A stretch of DNA of 64,000 nucleotides, taken from contig NZ_CP012020.1 in the NCBI RefSeq assembly GCF_001183865.1, positions 310,001 through 374,000 on the forward strand, in the 5' to 3' direction. Every line of letters begins with the position of its first letter. The first letter of the stretch is position 1. Position numbers and translations under genes: made by a program. The DNA comes from Methylophilus sp. TWE2 (GTDB taxonomy: Bacteria; Pseudomonadota; Gammaproteobacteria; Burkholderiales; Methylophilaceae). The notes beneath the pieces are model-generated. The model saw nothing but the letters and a program-made list of their open reading frames with translations. It searched no databases and had not been told where the DNA came from. Shown piece after piece: positions 36,696-45,805 of this stretch.

Positions 36696-37676
36696 ATGCA
36701 ATCGTCTGATTGGGAAGTGCTGCAACGTGCCAGTGAATGGCTGCAACAGGGTTACCGTGCACACCTGTTCACGGTGATCCAGACCTGGGGGTCTGCACCA
36801 AGGTTACCAGGTGCCATTCTGGTGGTACGTGAAGATGGTCATCTGGTGGGCTCAGTGTCGGGCGGCTGCATTGAAGATGATCTGGCTGACAAAGCCAGGC
36901 ATCAGCAATTGCCCACACAACCTGCCATTCTGGAATATGGCATCAACCAGGCCGAAGCACAGCGTTTTGGCATCCCGTGTGGCGGGCAACTCAAGATTTT
37001 TGCCGAGCCGCTGGCGCGTGCCACGCAACTGGCACCCATGCTTGATAGCTTGTCGCAACGGCGTTTGTTAAAGCGCTCGGTGCATTTGCACAGTGGCGAG
37101 GTGCGTCACACCATGGTGTTGCCTGAAGGCATGCCTTACCTGGAAGATGACTGGTTCCATAGCTATTTTGGCCCGCAATGGCGCTTGCTGATCATTGGCG
37201 CCAACCAGTTGGGCTCGGTGCTGGCGGCGATGGCACAAGCGCTGGATTTTCATGTCATGATCTGTGACCCGCGTGAAGAAATGCGTGCCGAATGGCATGT
37301 GGAAGGCGCTGACTGGCTACCCGGCATGCCTGATGATGTGGTGCTGGACATTGCGCCAGACACGCACACTGCCATTGTCGCCGTCACGCATGACCCCAAG
37401 CTGGATGATATGGCCTTGCTCGAAGCGCTGAAATCAGAGGCTTTTTATATTGGTGCACTGGGGTCGGTCAAAAACCAGGAAAAGCGCAAGCAGCGTTTGC
37501 GCAGTTTTGACCTCACCGAGCAGGAAGTGAACCGCCTGCATGGGCCGGTCGGGTTGCGCATCGGGAGCCGTACCCCGGCCGAAATTGCGGTCTCTATCCT
37601 GGCCGAACTGATTCAGGTGCGCTCGCAATTGCAACAGGTGGGTGTCGCGCAAATGACAGCGCGTGCCGTTGCCTGA
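36696..37676 (+). CDS. XdhC/CoxF family molybdenum-cofactor insertion protein
   Basis: This 326-residue protein has an N-terminal XdhC domain (TWGSAPRLPGA near 29, SVSGGCIEDDL near 52) and a C-terminal Rossmann domain (IIGANQLGSVLAAMA near 165, YIGALGSVKNQEKR near 248). XdhC proteins bind the molybdenum cofactor, promote its sulfuration and hand it to the hydroxylase. The start is 5 bases after the large-subunit stop, so it is co-translated. Confidence 0.9.
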   Translation: MQSSDWEVLQRASEWLQQGYRAHLFTVIQTWGSAPRLPGAILVVREDGHLVGSVSGGCIEDDLADKARHQQLPTQPAILEYGINQAEAQRFGIPCGGQLKIFAEPLARATQLAPMLDSLSQRRLLKRSVHLHSGEVRHTMVLPEGMPYLEDDWFHSYFGPQWRLLIIGANQLGSVLAAMAQALDFHVMICDPREEMRAEWHVEGADWLPGMPDDVVLDIAPDTHTAIVAVTHDPKLDDMALLEALKSEAFYIGALGSVKNQEKRKQRLRSFDLTEQEVNRLHGPVGLRIGSRTPAEIAVSILAELIQVRSQLQQVGVAQMTARAVA

Positions 37677-37677
37677 T

Positions 37678-38277
37678 TCAGCCTAAATCTGCAGGCGTAT
37701 CAATGTCCTTTAAAATGCCGGGATCCTGGCATTCCAACCGCAATATGTTGGCTTGATGCGCACGTAATACCTCACGTGCGCCCTGGTCGCCTTCAATCGC
37801 CAGTAATTCAGGTATCAAGCGCGAAGCAAAGGCGACCGGATGCCCAGGTTGTCCCTGCATGACTGGCTGCACAATGCTGGCCTGGGCCAGTCCGGCGGTC
37901 ACCTGCCTGATGGTTTCCACCTGAATGTATGGCATGTCCGCCAGCGCAATTACCAGGCCTGTCAGATGCGGAAAAACAGCCTGCGCAGACTGGATGCCCA
38001 GTTTCAGGCTGTCTGCCATCAGCGCATGTTGCATGTGGCAAAGCACCACATGGTAACCCAGGGCGGCCAGGCTTACAGTGAAATCGGGGTCATTCTCACG
38101 TACCACAGCAATCGCCACAGGCAAGGCAGCAATGAGTGTTCTCGCCGAGCGTATTCCTATCATTTCGCCATCGGTTAAGCGTTGCGTGAGCTTGTTTTGG
38201 GGGCCAAAGCGGCGTGAAAAACCGCCTGCAAGCAGGATACCTACGGTGGATGAGGGGACAGGGCTGGCAGCTAGCAT
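37678..38277 (-). CDS. MocA-like molybdenum cofactor cytidylyltransferase
   Basis: This roughly 199-residue nucleotidyltransferase has the LLAGGFSRRFG motif (near 15) and ALADMPYIQ (near 107). It adds a nucleotide, probably CMP, to molybdopterin for xanthine-oxidase-family enzymes. The start ATG 38277 is preferred over a TTG nine codons earlier, though neither has a strong ribosome site. Its stop is one base from the convergent xdhC-type stop, so it serves the neighbouring hydroxylase. Confidence 0.82.
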   Translation of the reverse strand: MLAASPVPSSTVGILLAGGFSRRFGPQNKLTQRLTDGEMIGIRSARTLIAALPVAIAVVRENDPDFTVSLAALGYHVVLCHMQHALMADSLKLGIQSAQAVFPHLTGLVIALADMPYIQVETIRQVTAGLAQASIVQPVMQGQPGHPVAFASRLIPELLAIEGDQGAREVLRAHQANILRLECQDPGILKDIDTPADLG

Positions 38278-38362
38278 GTTTTTATCAGGATCACTGGTCA
38301 ACAAAGCCTGCCACAGGCGCGTTTAAGCAGGCTGATCATTCGTTTATCCGGGAGAGTCTAAG

Positions 38363-39277
38363 ATGTTGTCTAAACGTTTATATTACAGCCTGTTGCTGAG
38401 TTTGCTCTGTTTTCCTGCGTATGTGCTGGCAAATCTGGCAGCAGGAGATTATGAGTTCGCCGTCAACGTCAATGGCGATAAACGTCCTTACCTGGTGCAC
38501 ATCCCCACGCAATCGCAAGCAGACCAGGCCTTGCCCATGGTATTGGCCTTGCATGGCGGACTGGGCAATATGCATGTACAGGCCAGCGAGCGGTTTTATC
38601 ACCAAGTGTCTGCGGCAGAAAAATACGGTTATATCGTCGTTTTTCCCAACGGCTACAGCCGTTTGCCAGGTGGCAAGTTTGCCACTTGGAACGCAGGCCT
38701 TTGCTGTGGACCTGCCGTTAAGAAACAAAGCGATGATGTGGCGGTGATCCGTGCCATCATTGAGGACATGCAGCAGCGCGCCCAGGTCGATGCAAAACGT
38801 ATTTTCGTGGATGGCATGTCTAACGGCGGCATGATGAGCTATCGTTTGGCTTGTGAGTTATCTGGCACAGTCAGTGCCATCGCCGCGGTGGCGGGCACTG
38901 ACAATACGCAGCGTTGCCAACCGGCCAAGCCGGTGGCGGTATTACATATCCACGCAAAAGATGATGACCATGTGCCATTCGAGGGTGGTAAAGGCCAGCA
39001 ATCCATGGCAGATATGAGTTTTAATTCCGTGCCTGCCACTATCCAAAAGTGGGTGGAAATCAATCAGGCCAACCCACAGGCGGAACGCATTCTGGAGGTG
39101 CCGGGTGCTTACTGCGAAATTCACCGTGGCGGCCTGGCTCCTGTGCAACTATGTGTCACAGAAACCGGCGGCCATTCCTGGCCTGGCGGCAGCAAGCCTC
39201 GCGGGGGCCAGGCCCGTTCCAGCGCCATTTCAGCCAATGATGTGATCTGGCAGTTTTTTAATGGTCAGGGCCGCTAG
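38363..39277 (+). CDS. Secreted PHB-depolymerase/feruloyl-esterase-like hydrolase
   Basis: This 304-residue alpha/beta hydrolase has a signal peptide (about 1-24), an oxyanion region LHGGLGN, the nucleophile S153 in GMSNGG, and a catalytic histidine in GGHSWPGG near 272. An aspartate in the DDDHVPFEGG region completes the triad. It belongs to the esterase, PHB depolymerase family (LpqC-like). Two adjacent cysteines (GLCCGP) are typical of the family. A secreted esterase acting on polyesters or feruloyl esters is likely; the substrate is not known. Confidence 0.82.
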   Translation: MLSKRLYYSLLLSLLCFPAYVLANLAAGDYEFAVNVNGDKRPYLVHIPTQSQADQALPMVLALHGGLGNMHVQASERFYHQVSAAEKYGYIVVFPNGYSRLPGGKFATWNAGLCCGPAVKKQSDDVAVIRAIIEDMQQRAQVDAKRIFVDGMSNGGMMSYRLACELSGTVSAIAAVAGTDNTQRCQPAKPVAVLHIHAKDDDHVPFEGGKGQQSMADMSFNSVPATIQKWVEINQANPQAERILEVPGAYCEIHRGGLAPVQLCVTETGGHSWPGGSKPRGGQARSSAISANDVIWQFFNGQGR

Positions 39278-39287
39278 ACATCATAAA

Positions 39288-40082
39288 TTAAAACGGGATG
39301 CTGTAACCTACATAGGCCAAGGGCTGGATTCTGGTTTCGGTAATCGGGCTGTCATTTTGCTCATTACTGAGGCGAGTGACAAATGCGCCAAACAGCAAGG
39401 AATGATTTTGAAAGGCAGGCATCATGCCATTGATGCCAAGCTGCCACTCAACGCCTGAACCTGCGCGGTAAAACGGCCGGTTGGGAGTGACTTCATCGCG
39501 GCGTACACCAAAATAGTAGTCATTGAATTTCTGGCTGTTCCAGGTTGCACCGACCAGCCCGTTCAGGCGTAGTTGCGGTGAGCGGACCAGGCTCTTGATA
39601 TATTGCACCTGGAACTGCTGGCCATCGCTGTTGCCACTGGCGTCTGTCGTCCATTGCGCATTAAATGTGCCATAGTCGGTTTGCCAACGAAGCAGCGGGC
39701 CGACAAAAATTGAAAAGTCTCTGTCGTCCATGCCGCGCGTGCGGTCGCCTTTGCTGGCATCCCAACCAAACTTTGCTTCGGCCGACAAGCCAAACCGCAA
39801 ACGCTGGTCTTCACTGTCCAGCAACCAGGCGCCCGCCTGCAATGCGTTGATAAAAAAACGGTCACCGTAGTTGGCATTGATAATCGGTAACACCAGCGCG
39901 CGGTATTCGTCCGAGCCGGAAGTCTTTGGCAGGACACCGACGCCAATACCATACAGGTTTTGTGACCTGGGCACCGCGGTTTCGGTTTGACGGTCTATGC
40001 GCGATTCTGCAGTGGCCGTATTGCTCTGCAACGTCAGGGCCAGGCAGGCACCTGCCAGAAAATAAGCATGATATGAGGTCAT
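39288..40082 (-). CDS. MipA/OmpV family outer-membrane protein
   Basis: This 264-residue protein has a signal peptide (cleavage near ATA-ES at 25), alternating beta-strand pattern, and a C-terminus ending in GYSIPF with the terminal aromatic residue of outer-membrane barrels. GIGVGVLPKTSGSDEYRALVLPIINANYG is the family's opening stretch, here given in part. MipA/OmpV proteins are barrels involved in envelope or osmotic and antibiotic response. It is monocistronic and convergent with the esterase. Confidence 0.83.
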   Translation of the reverse strand: MTSYHAYFLAGACLALTLQSNTATAESRIDRQTETAVPRSQNLYGIGVGVLPKTSGSDEYRALVLPIINANYGDRFFINALQAGAWLLDSEDQRLRFGLSAEAKFGWDASKGDRTRGMDDRDFSIFVGPLLRWQTDYGTFNAQWTTDASGNSDGQQFQVQYIKSLVRSPQLRLNGLVGATWNSQKFNDYYFGVRRDEVTPNRPFYRAGSGVEWQLGINGMMPAFQNHSLLFGAFVTRLSNEQNDSPITETRIQPLAYVGYSIPF

Positions 40083-40227
40083 TGTGTGTATCCGTAATTA
40101 TTATATGCAGCTTGCTTGAGCAGTCTATCAGGGATTTAGTTCCCACATCACTGACATGCTTTTTTAACTGGTTAAAAAACCAAAAGGATTGAGAACGGTC
40201 ACATCGCTGCAAAGAGGAGAAATCAAC

Positions 40228-40662
40228 ATGCGATCAGCACATATTCAACTGGCCAAAACCTTGGCTTTTATGGGCGCGTTGCCCTTTATTGGCGCAGTTG
40301 TCGCGCAATCACAGGGCATGGCGCATTATCACAGCGGTTACCTTGCCTTAACGTATGGTGCCGTCATTATTTCGTTTTTATGTGGTATTCACTGGGGTTT
40401 GTTTTTAAGCCATGCCCACGAAATTCGGCTTAATTTGCTGGTAACTAGCAACCTGTTAGCGGTAATTGCCTGGGCCACGCTTTTTTTTGTGGTCCCGGTG
40501 ACGCAATACCTTGTGCAAATAGCAGCGTTTATTGCGCTATGGCTGATTGACCGCAGACTGGTCGCCGAGGGCGTGATTGAGCGCTGGTTTTACCAGTTGC
40601 GTAAGCAAGTCACGCTGATAGTCCTGGGCTGTTTGTGCGTGATGCTGGTGTTGCAATTTTAG
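40228..40662 (+). CDS. DUF3429 family membrane protein
   Basis: This 144-residue protein has about five hydrophobic segments, LTYGAVIISFLCGIHWGLFL being the characteristic stretch of DUF3429. ATG 40228 follows GAGGAG, which favours it over a start 13 codons earlier. The function of the family is unknown. It is convergent with the protease gene and lies about 145 bases from the divergent MipA gene. Confidence 0.8.
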   Translation: MRSAHIQLAKTLAFMGALPFIGAVVAQSQGMAHYHSGYLALTYGAVIISFLCGIHWGLFLSHAHEIRLNLLVTSNLLAVIAWATLFFVVPVTQYLVQIAAFIALWLIDRRLVAEGVIERWFYQLRKQVTLIVLGCLCVMLVLQF

Positions 40663-40674
40663 CGTCGAGTCAGC

Positions 40675-41694
40675 TTAAGGCGTGGCCTGTCGCAGTGTCA
40701 GGATTTGTTGTGCGACTTTTTCGCCCTCTGCCGGATCTATCGCCTGGATGCCTGGCTGAAGGGTTTCCAGCGTCGCCAGATCTTTTTGCAGGAAGGCCAC
40801 TCGTGACAAGGCCAGCAAGGCATCATAATCCCGCTGGTTTAGCGCATATGCCCGTTTTAAATCCTGTTCGGCCTGGGCATAGTGTTGCAAGCCTTCTTCT
40901 GCGAGACCAAGAAAATACCAGGCATCGGCAGAGGCTGGTTCTTTTTTAGACCAGTTGGCTGCAATCGTTTGCAGTGATGGCCAGTCAGCATTCTGGTAAG
41001 GGAGGACGACTTGCATAAAGTAAGGGCGCTCCTCCAATGGTAGCGCCCAGAAGGGAACATCATTTGTTTTCAGGGAGGTGACTTCCGGTGCCTCCATGAG
41101 CTCCTTGATCCACTCCACGGGCAAGCTGTAATAAAACGCCTGATGCCCGGGACTCTTAAAAGTGGTCAGGCCAATCAAGTTGAAATTCTGGTCAAACAGG
41201 GCGCCGCCGCTAGACCCCATATAAAAAGAGGCATTTGAGCGCACAACTAGGCTACCATCAAACGGATAAATGCCCTTGATCGCCCCATAAGAAAGCTGCG
41301 GCACCGGCGCCCCGGCCGGAAAACTCATGCTAAAGACCTCCTCCTCATATTGCAGGCTTTTGCTGTCCCGCATGGGGATAGGTTTGAACGGTAAAGGATC
41401 AAACTTGAGCAGGCAGACATCCCGTTTCCAGTTGGCTTTCAAGGCAATGGGCTGATAGCCATCCCTGAACTTGGCAATATTGACGCCTTTGCTATTGGCA
41501 ATCACATGGCAGTTGGTCGCGACATATTCCGGACTCACCACCACTCCAGAACCTCGCCCGTTAGAGCCATCTGGCAGGTCAGTGGTCACCATCACAATTG
41601 AGTGGCCAAGCTCCAGCGTATCTACAATGGTAGGTTGCGCCTGCGCATCAGCAATAGTCAATAAAACGATAGGAAATAGCAGTAATGGCTTCAT
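40675..41694 (-). CDS. Secreted trypsin-like serine protease with TPR-like tail
   Basis: This 339-residue protein has a signal peptide (about 1-20), a chymotrypsin-fold protease with H63 (NCHV), D92 (DVCLLKF) and S162 (GSSGG), and after about residue 230 a helical region with two TPR-like units (AWYFLGLAEEGLQHYAQAE and YDALLALSRVAFLQ). There is no PDZ domain, unlike DegP. ATG 41694 follows AAGGAAG. It is probably periplasmic; the repeats may bind partners. Confidence 0.8.
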   Translation of the reverse strand: MKPLLLFPIVLLTIADAQAQPTIVDTLELGHSIVMVTTDLPDGSNGRGSGVVVSPEYVATNCHVIANSKGVNIAKFRDGYQPIALKANWKRDVCLLKFDPLPFKPIPMRDSKSLQYEEEVFSMSFPAGAPVPQLSYGAIKGIYPFDGSLVVRSNASFYMGSSGGALFDQNFNLIGLTTFKSPGHQAFYYSLPVEWIKELMEAPEVTSLKTNDVPFWALPLEERPYFMQVVLPYQNADWPSLQTIAANWSKKEPASADAWYFLGLAEEGLQHYAQAEQDLKRAYALNQRDYDALLALSRVAFLQKDLATLETLQPGIQAIDPAEGEKVAQQILTLRQATP

Positions 41695-41876
41695 CAATTC
41701 TTCCTTATTAAGCGGAAATCGGGAGCATCATGCGCCCACACTTGTCGTCTGACCAACTTTGCGCGTAAATGTTTTATGCGGCAGCTTTTTGTAAGGATTT
41801 TCTGACAGCTAATTAAGCGCTCGCCTACTTATTCTGTCAGACCCAACCTCTACCATACGCGGAGAAAGGAAATAAA

Positions 41877-42236
41877 ATGCGACACACAAAATCCTATATG
41901 GTCCCCAAGCTAGTCTGCCTGAACGTGCTGGCATTGATGATGTTCTCCTTTGAACACACTACTACTGCGAATGACCAGCCTTTAATGAAAACTGCCAAGG
42001 TTAAACAACCTGCCCCTGCTGACCAGGGTGCCTTCATGCCGGCATCTGTCGCTACATCTGCGGCTGAGCCACAGCATGCGATCACAGAGAACAGGCCGAT
42101 GGCAGTGAAAAAAACAGCCGCATATAAAAAACCTATGCAGCATCATGCCAGGTCGAAGAGCCAATCCATATTGATCAAGGCAACATATACGGCAAACTCT
42201 GCTGTGGATTGTTGCTTCCGTGGCAATCGCACCTAG
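41877..42236 (+). CDS. Small secreted basic protein, unknown
   Basis: This 119-residue protein has an N-terminal hydrophobic segment (about 10-30) compatible with a signal peptide, then a polar, lysine- and histidine-rich body and a C-terminal NSAVDCCFRGNRT. GAGAAAGGAAA precedes ATG 41877. A clear terminator follows at 42273, so it is transcribed alone. I do not recognise the family. An inverted repeat (TCTGACAG at 41801-41808 with CTGTCAGA at 41834-41841) lies upstream. Confidence 0.5.
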   Translation: MRHTKSYMVPKLVCLNVLALMMFSFEHTTTANDQPLMKTAKVKQPAPADQGAFMPASVATSAAEPQHAITENRPMAVKKTAAYKKPMQHHARSKSQSILIKATYTANSAVDCCFRGNRT

Positions 42237-42272
42237 TCTTTATTTGAACCACTACATTTAAACCCGTGCAAA

Positions 42273-42295
42273 AGCCTCCATCTGGAGGCTTTTTT
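42273..42295 (+). terminator. Rho-independent terminator
   Basis: AGCCTCCA (42273-42280) pairs with TGGAGGCT (42283-42290), followed by a run of T residues to 42295. It ends the transcript of the small secreted protein gene and separates it from the SbmA gene. Confidence 0.85.
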
Positions 42296-42378
42296 GTTGC
42301 AGGTGTGGGAAAGAGGCAATACACTCACGGGGTATTTGTCGCAACAATCATTTGAAAATATTCTATAAAGAAAAACTT

Positions 42379-43605
42379 ATGTTCAAGTCCTTTTTTCCCG
42401 ATTCCCGCTGGTTTTGGCCTTCAGTCATCGTCTGGTCTGTGATTTGCTGCGGTGTGTGGTTTGAGTATTCTACCGTCATGGGTACGGCATTCGGCTTTAC
42501 CATGTCCGAAGAACCCCCTGTCATTGGTCTGGGCCACTTTGTCACCGACTCATTCAAGCTGTTTTATGCGTATTATGCTGTGAGTGTCGCCTTGTTTGCC
42601 CTGTTCTGGTTTCTGTTCAAGCCCAGCCGCTGGCAGTGGTGGTCCATTGTCGGTTCGGCGTTTGTATTGTTCTCCACCTATTACTCGGTGCAGGTGTCGG
42701 TGGCGCTGAATAATTGGCGCAGACCTTTTTTTGATGCGGTGCAGGCGGCATTGTCTCCGAACTCTAAAGTGACGACCACTGAGTTATATACCTTGATGCT
42801 GCAGTTTTCCGAAATCGCTTTTGTAGCGATTTTTATCTATGTGATTACCCGTTTTTTTGTCAGCCACTATATCTTCCGTTGGCGCACGGCCATGAACGAT
42901 TTTTATACCAGCCAATGGCCGCAGGTGCGTGGTATTGAGGGTGCTTCCCAGCGTGTACAGGAAGATACCATGCGTTTTGCCACCATCATGGAAGGTTTGG
43001 GTGTGTCCATGGTAGAGGCAATCATGACGCTATTTGCATTCTTGCCTGTGCTATGGAGCTTGTCTTCTTACGTCAGTGAGTTGCCAGTGTTTGGTGCGGT
43101 ACCGGCGCCATTATTTACGTCAGCCATTGCCTGGTCAGTGTTTGGGACCTTACTGCTCGCGGCGGTGGGAATCAAATTGCCAGGACTGGAGTTCAGAAAC
43201 CAGCGTGTAGAAGCGGCTTACCGTAAGGAGCTGGTCTATGGTGAGGATAATGCAGAGCGCGCGCAACCCGCGACCTTGAAAGTGCTGTTTGCGGATGTTC
43301 GTAAAAATTACTTTCGCCTGTACTTTCACTATATGTACTTTAATGTGGCGCGCAGCCTGTACCTGCAGGCTGACAATATCTTTGCTTACCTGATTCTGGT
43401 GCCGACCATTGCCGCCGGAAAAATCACCTTTGGTATCCTGCAGCAAATCCTGACCGCGTTTTCACAGGTCAGCAATTCGTTTCAGTACCTGGTCAATTCC
43501 TGGACCACTATCGTTGAGTTGTTGTCGGTATATAAACGGTTAACGGCTTTTGAGGCAGCCATCAAGCATGAAGCCTTGCCGGAAATAGAACAAACAGTGG
43601 CCTGA
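42379..43605 (+). CDS. sbmA: SbmA/BacA-like peptide transporter
   Basis: This 408-residue membrane protein starts MFKSFFPDSRWFWPS, the family's start, at ATG 42379. It has about seven hydrophobic helices and the SbmA stretch VSVALNNWRRPFFDAVQAAL (near 107), plus FRWRTAMNDFY (near 165). SbmA proteins are proton-driven importers of proline-rich peptides, microcins and similar antibiotics, without an ATPase domain. The ribosome-binding site is weak. It is convergent with the cyclic-di-GMP gene. Confidence 0.9.
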   Translation: MFKSFFPDSRWFWPSVIVWSVICCGVWFEYSTVMGTAFGFTMSEEPPVIGLGHFVTDSFKLFYAYYAVSVALFALFWFLFKPSRWQWWSIVGSAFVLFSTYYSVQVSVALNNWRRPFFDAVQAALSPNSKVTTTELYTLMLQFSEIAFVAIFIYVITRFFVSHYIFRWRTAMNDFYTSQWPQVRGIEGASQRVQEDTMRFATIMEGLGVSMVEAIMTLFAFLPVLWSLSSYVSELPVFGAVPAPLFTSAIAWSVFGTLLLAAVGIKLPGLEFRNQRVEAAYRKELVYGEDNAERAQPATLKVLFADVRKNYFRLYFHYMYFNVARSLYLQADNIFAYLILVPTIAAGKITFGILQQILTAFSQVSNSFQYLVNSWTTIVELLSVYKRLTAFEAAIKHEALPEIEQTVA

Positions 43606-43617
43606 TGCACCCTTATG

Positions 43618-43651
43618 CTAAAAACAGAAGTGACCAGCGTTACCTGGTCAC
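43618..43651 (-). terminator. Terminator hairpin overlapping the stop codon
   Basis: GTGACCAG (43630-43637) pairs with CTGGTCAC (43644-43651). The TAA stop of the minus-strand gene (43640-43642) lies in the loop. Read on the minus strand the stem is followed by TTCTGTTTTTAG. It probably ends that operon. Confidence 0.55.
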
Positions 43652-45805
43652 CTGTTGCAAGTGATCAAATTTGGGCCGCTGGTCACGCATGAATTCTGCC
43701 AGTGCTTCCTCAGAGAGCGGTCGGCTGTAGTAATAGCCCTGGCCCACATCGCAACCACTGTGTAGCAAAAAGCGATGCTGGTATTCAGTTTCTATGCCTT
43801 CAGCCGTGACTGATTTATGCAGGCTTTTGCCAAGGTTGATCAATGCCAGCAAAATGTTGCCATTGGTCACACTTTGCTCCAGATCTTGCACAAAGGCCTT
43901 GTCGATTTTTAATTCGTCGATGGGATAGTTTTTGAGGTAGGCCATGTTGGAATAGCCAATACCGAAATCATCAATGGCAATACATACGCCCAGCCGTTTC
44001 AACTGCTCCAGCGTGCGCGTAAACATGGCCTCATCTTTGAAGCGTGCATTTTCCGTGACTTCCAATGTAATCAGGTGTGGTGGAACGCGCTCTTGCCGCA
44101 ACACGCGCTGCACCGTTTCCACCAGGTTGCCACGCAAGAATTGTATGGGCGAGACGTTAATGGCAATCGGGACCAGGTAGCCCCATTCCGTCTGCATGGA
44201 CTTGATTTTCTGGCAGGCGGTTTGGAGTACCCATTCGCCAATCGCAAGAATATGACCAGTTTCTTCCGCCACCGGGATAAACTGATCGGGTGGAATCAAT
44301 CCCTTTTCCGGATGTTGCCAGCGGATCAGGGCCTCCAATGCGCTGATATTGCCATGTTGCATATTGATTTGCGGCTGGTAATACAGCATCAGCTCCTGCC
44401 GTTGCAAGGCATGGCCAAGACCGTATTCAATTTCGTTGCGTTCGCCCAGTTGTTGAGCCAGCACACCGCTGAACATCTGTACCTTGTTTTTGCCGGCATT
44501 TTTGGCGCTGTATAGAGCCGAGTCGGCACAAGTGAGCAGGCTATCAATTTCTTGGGCGTGGTCAGGGTAAATGCTTACGCCCACGCTACAAGTCATATTG
44601 AAAACATAGTCGCCAATTGCAATCGGTTGTGAAATGGCTTTCATCACGCGTTCCAGCAAAGGTTCGGCATCTTCAGCAGAGCGCAGCCCCGGGTAAAGCA
44701 TGACAAATTCATCGCCGCCAAAACGCACAATGGCATCGGTGGGACGAGTGCTTTGGATCAGGCGCTGCGCCACATTTTCCAGTAGCTTGTCACCGGCACG
44801 ATGTCCCAGGGTGTCGTTAATCAGTTTGAAGTGGTCCAGGTCGATAAAAGCAATTGCAATTTTGCGTTGCATTTTATCTGCTTCAGCAATCAGGCTGGCC
44901 AGCTTGCCGCTAAAAGCATGACGGTTAAGCAGACCGGTCAGATTGTCTGTCACCGCCAGTTGGCGGATTTGCAGTTCATGATTTTTACGTTCAGTAATGT
45001 CTTCTACTGTGCCTTCGTAATAAAGGATATTGCCGTCTGCGTCATACACAGCATGCGCATTCTCCGAGATCCAGATCGCGCCGCCATCGAGCCGGTAAAC
45101 CTCCGATTCAAAGTTTTGCACCCGCCCTTGAGCCCTGATGGCTTCAGTAAAGTCACCACGGCGTGCTTCGGATACATACAACTGGCTGCTGATATTATTA
45201 AGGTCGCTAATGAGGGCAGCAGGGGAGGCGTAACCATACAGTTTGGCCAGGGCAGGATTGGCGTTAAGGTAGGTGCCTGACTCTGTGGTCTGGAACATGC
45301 CCAGCGTGGAGTTTTCGAACATGGAGCGGTATTTTTGCTCGGTACTGAATAACTCGTGCTCTATGCGTTTACGGCTGCTGATATCTTGAATAATGCCTTC
45401 TAGCGCCACCGGTTGCCCGGCTGGATCAAGCACTGCACTGCCACGTTCGTTCACCCACACCACTTCACCATCTGCACGGATAATGCGGTACTCGAGTTCA
45501 TAACGCTCCCCCCTTGCAACGGCTTCGGCAATGGCGGCACGTGATTTCTGCCTGTCTTCAGGATGTGTGATGTTTTCGTAGGAAATTTCTTTGTTGAGCA
45601 GTAAGTCATGTGCCGGATAGCCCGTCAGGCTATCGCAGCCCTTACTGACATAAATCATGGTCCAGCTGCTGTCATACAGGCAGCGGTAAATCATGCCATC
45701 CAGATTGTCCAGCAGGGTATCCAGCAATCGCTGTTGCTGTGCTGTCAGTAAGGATTCCAGGATTTCGTTTTGCATGATGCCAAGAATGGTCGTCTGGCTA
45801 TTCAT
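43640..45805 (-). CDS. PAS-PAS-GGDEF-EAL cyclic-di-GMP protein
   Basis: This 721-residue soluble protein has PAS domains (about 25-150 and 155-280), GGDEF (about 290-445, RFGGDEF intact) and EAL (about 460-710, EALIRW and DDFGIGYSNM intact). It may make or degrade cyclic di-GMP. Its ATG overlaps the stop of the upstream Cache/CheW gene by one base (TGATG), so expression is coupled. The upstream protein is therefore a likely sensory partner. Confidence 0.9.
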   Translation of the reverse strand: MNSQTTILGIMQNEILESLLTAQQQRLLDTLLDNLDGMIYRCLYDSSWTMIYVSKGCDSLTGYPAHDLLLNKEISYENITHPEDRQKSRAAIAEAVARGERYELEYRIIRADGEVVWVNERGSAVLDPAGQPVALEGIIQDISSRKRIEHELFSTEQKYRSMFENSTLGMFQTTESGTYLNANPALAKLYGYASPAALISDLNNISSQLYVSEARRGDFTEAIRAQGRVQNFESEVYRLDGGAIWISENAHAVYDADGNILYYEGTVEDITERKNHELQIRQLAVTDNLTGLLNRHAFSGKLASLIAEADKMQRKIAIAFIDLDHFKLINDTLGHRAGDKLLENVAQRLIQSTRPTDAIVRFGGDEFVMLYPGLRSAEDAEPLLERVMKAISQPIAIGDYVFNMTCSVGVSIYPDHAQEIDSLLTCADSALYSAKNAGKNKVQMFSGVLAQQLGERNEIEYGLGHALQRQELMLYYQPQINMQHGNISALEALIRWQHPEKGLIPPDQFIPVAEETGHILAIGEWVLQTACQKIKSMQTEWGYLVPIAINVSPIQFLRGNLVETVQRVLRQERVPPHLITLEVTENARFKDEAMFTRTLEQLKRLGVCIAIDDFGIGYSNMAYLKNYPIDELKIDKAFVQDLEQSVTNGNILLALINLGKSLHKSVTAEGIETEYQHRFLLHSGCDVGQGYYYSRPLSEEALAEFMRDQRPKFDHLQQVTR

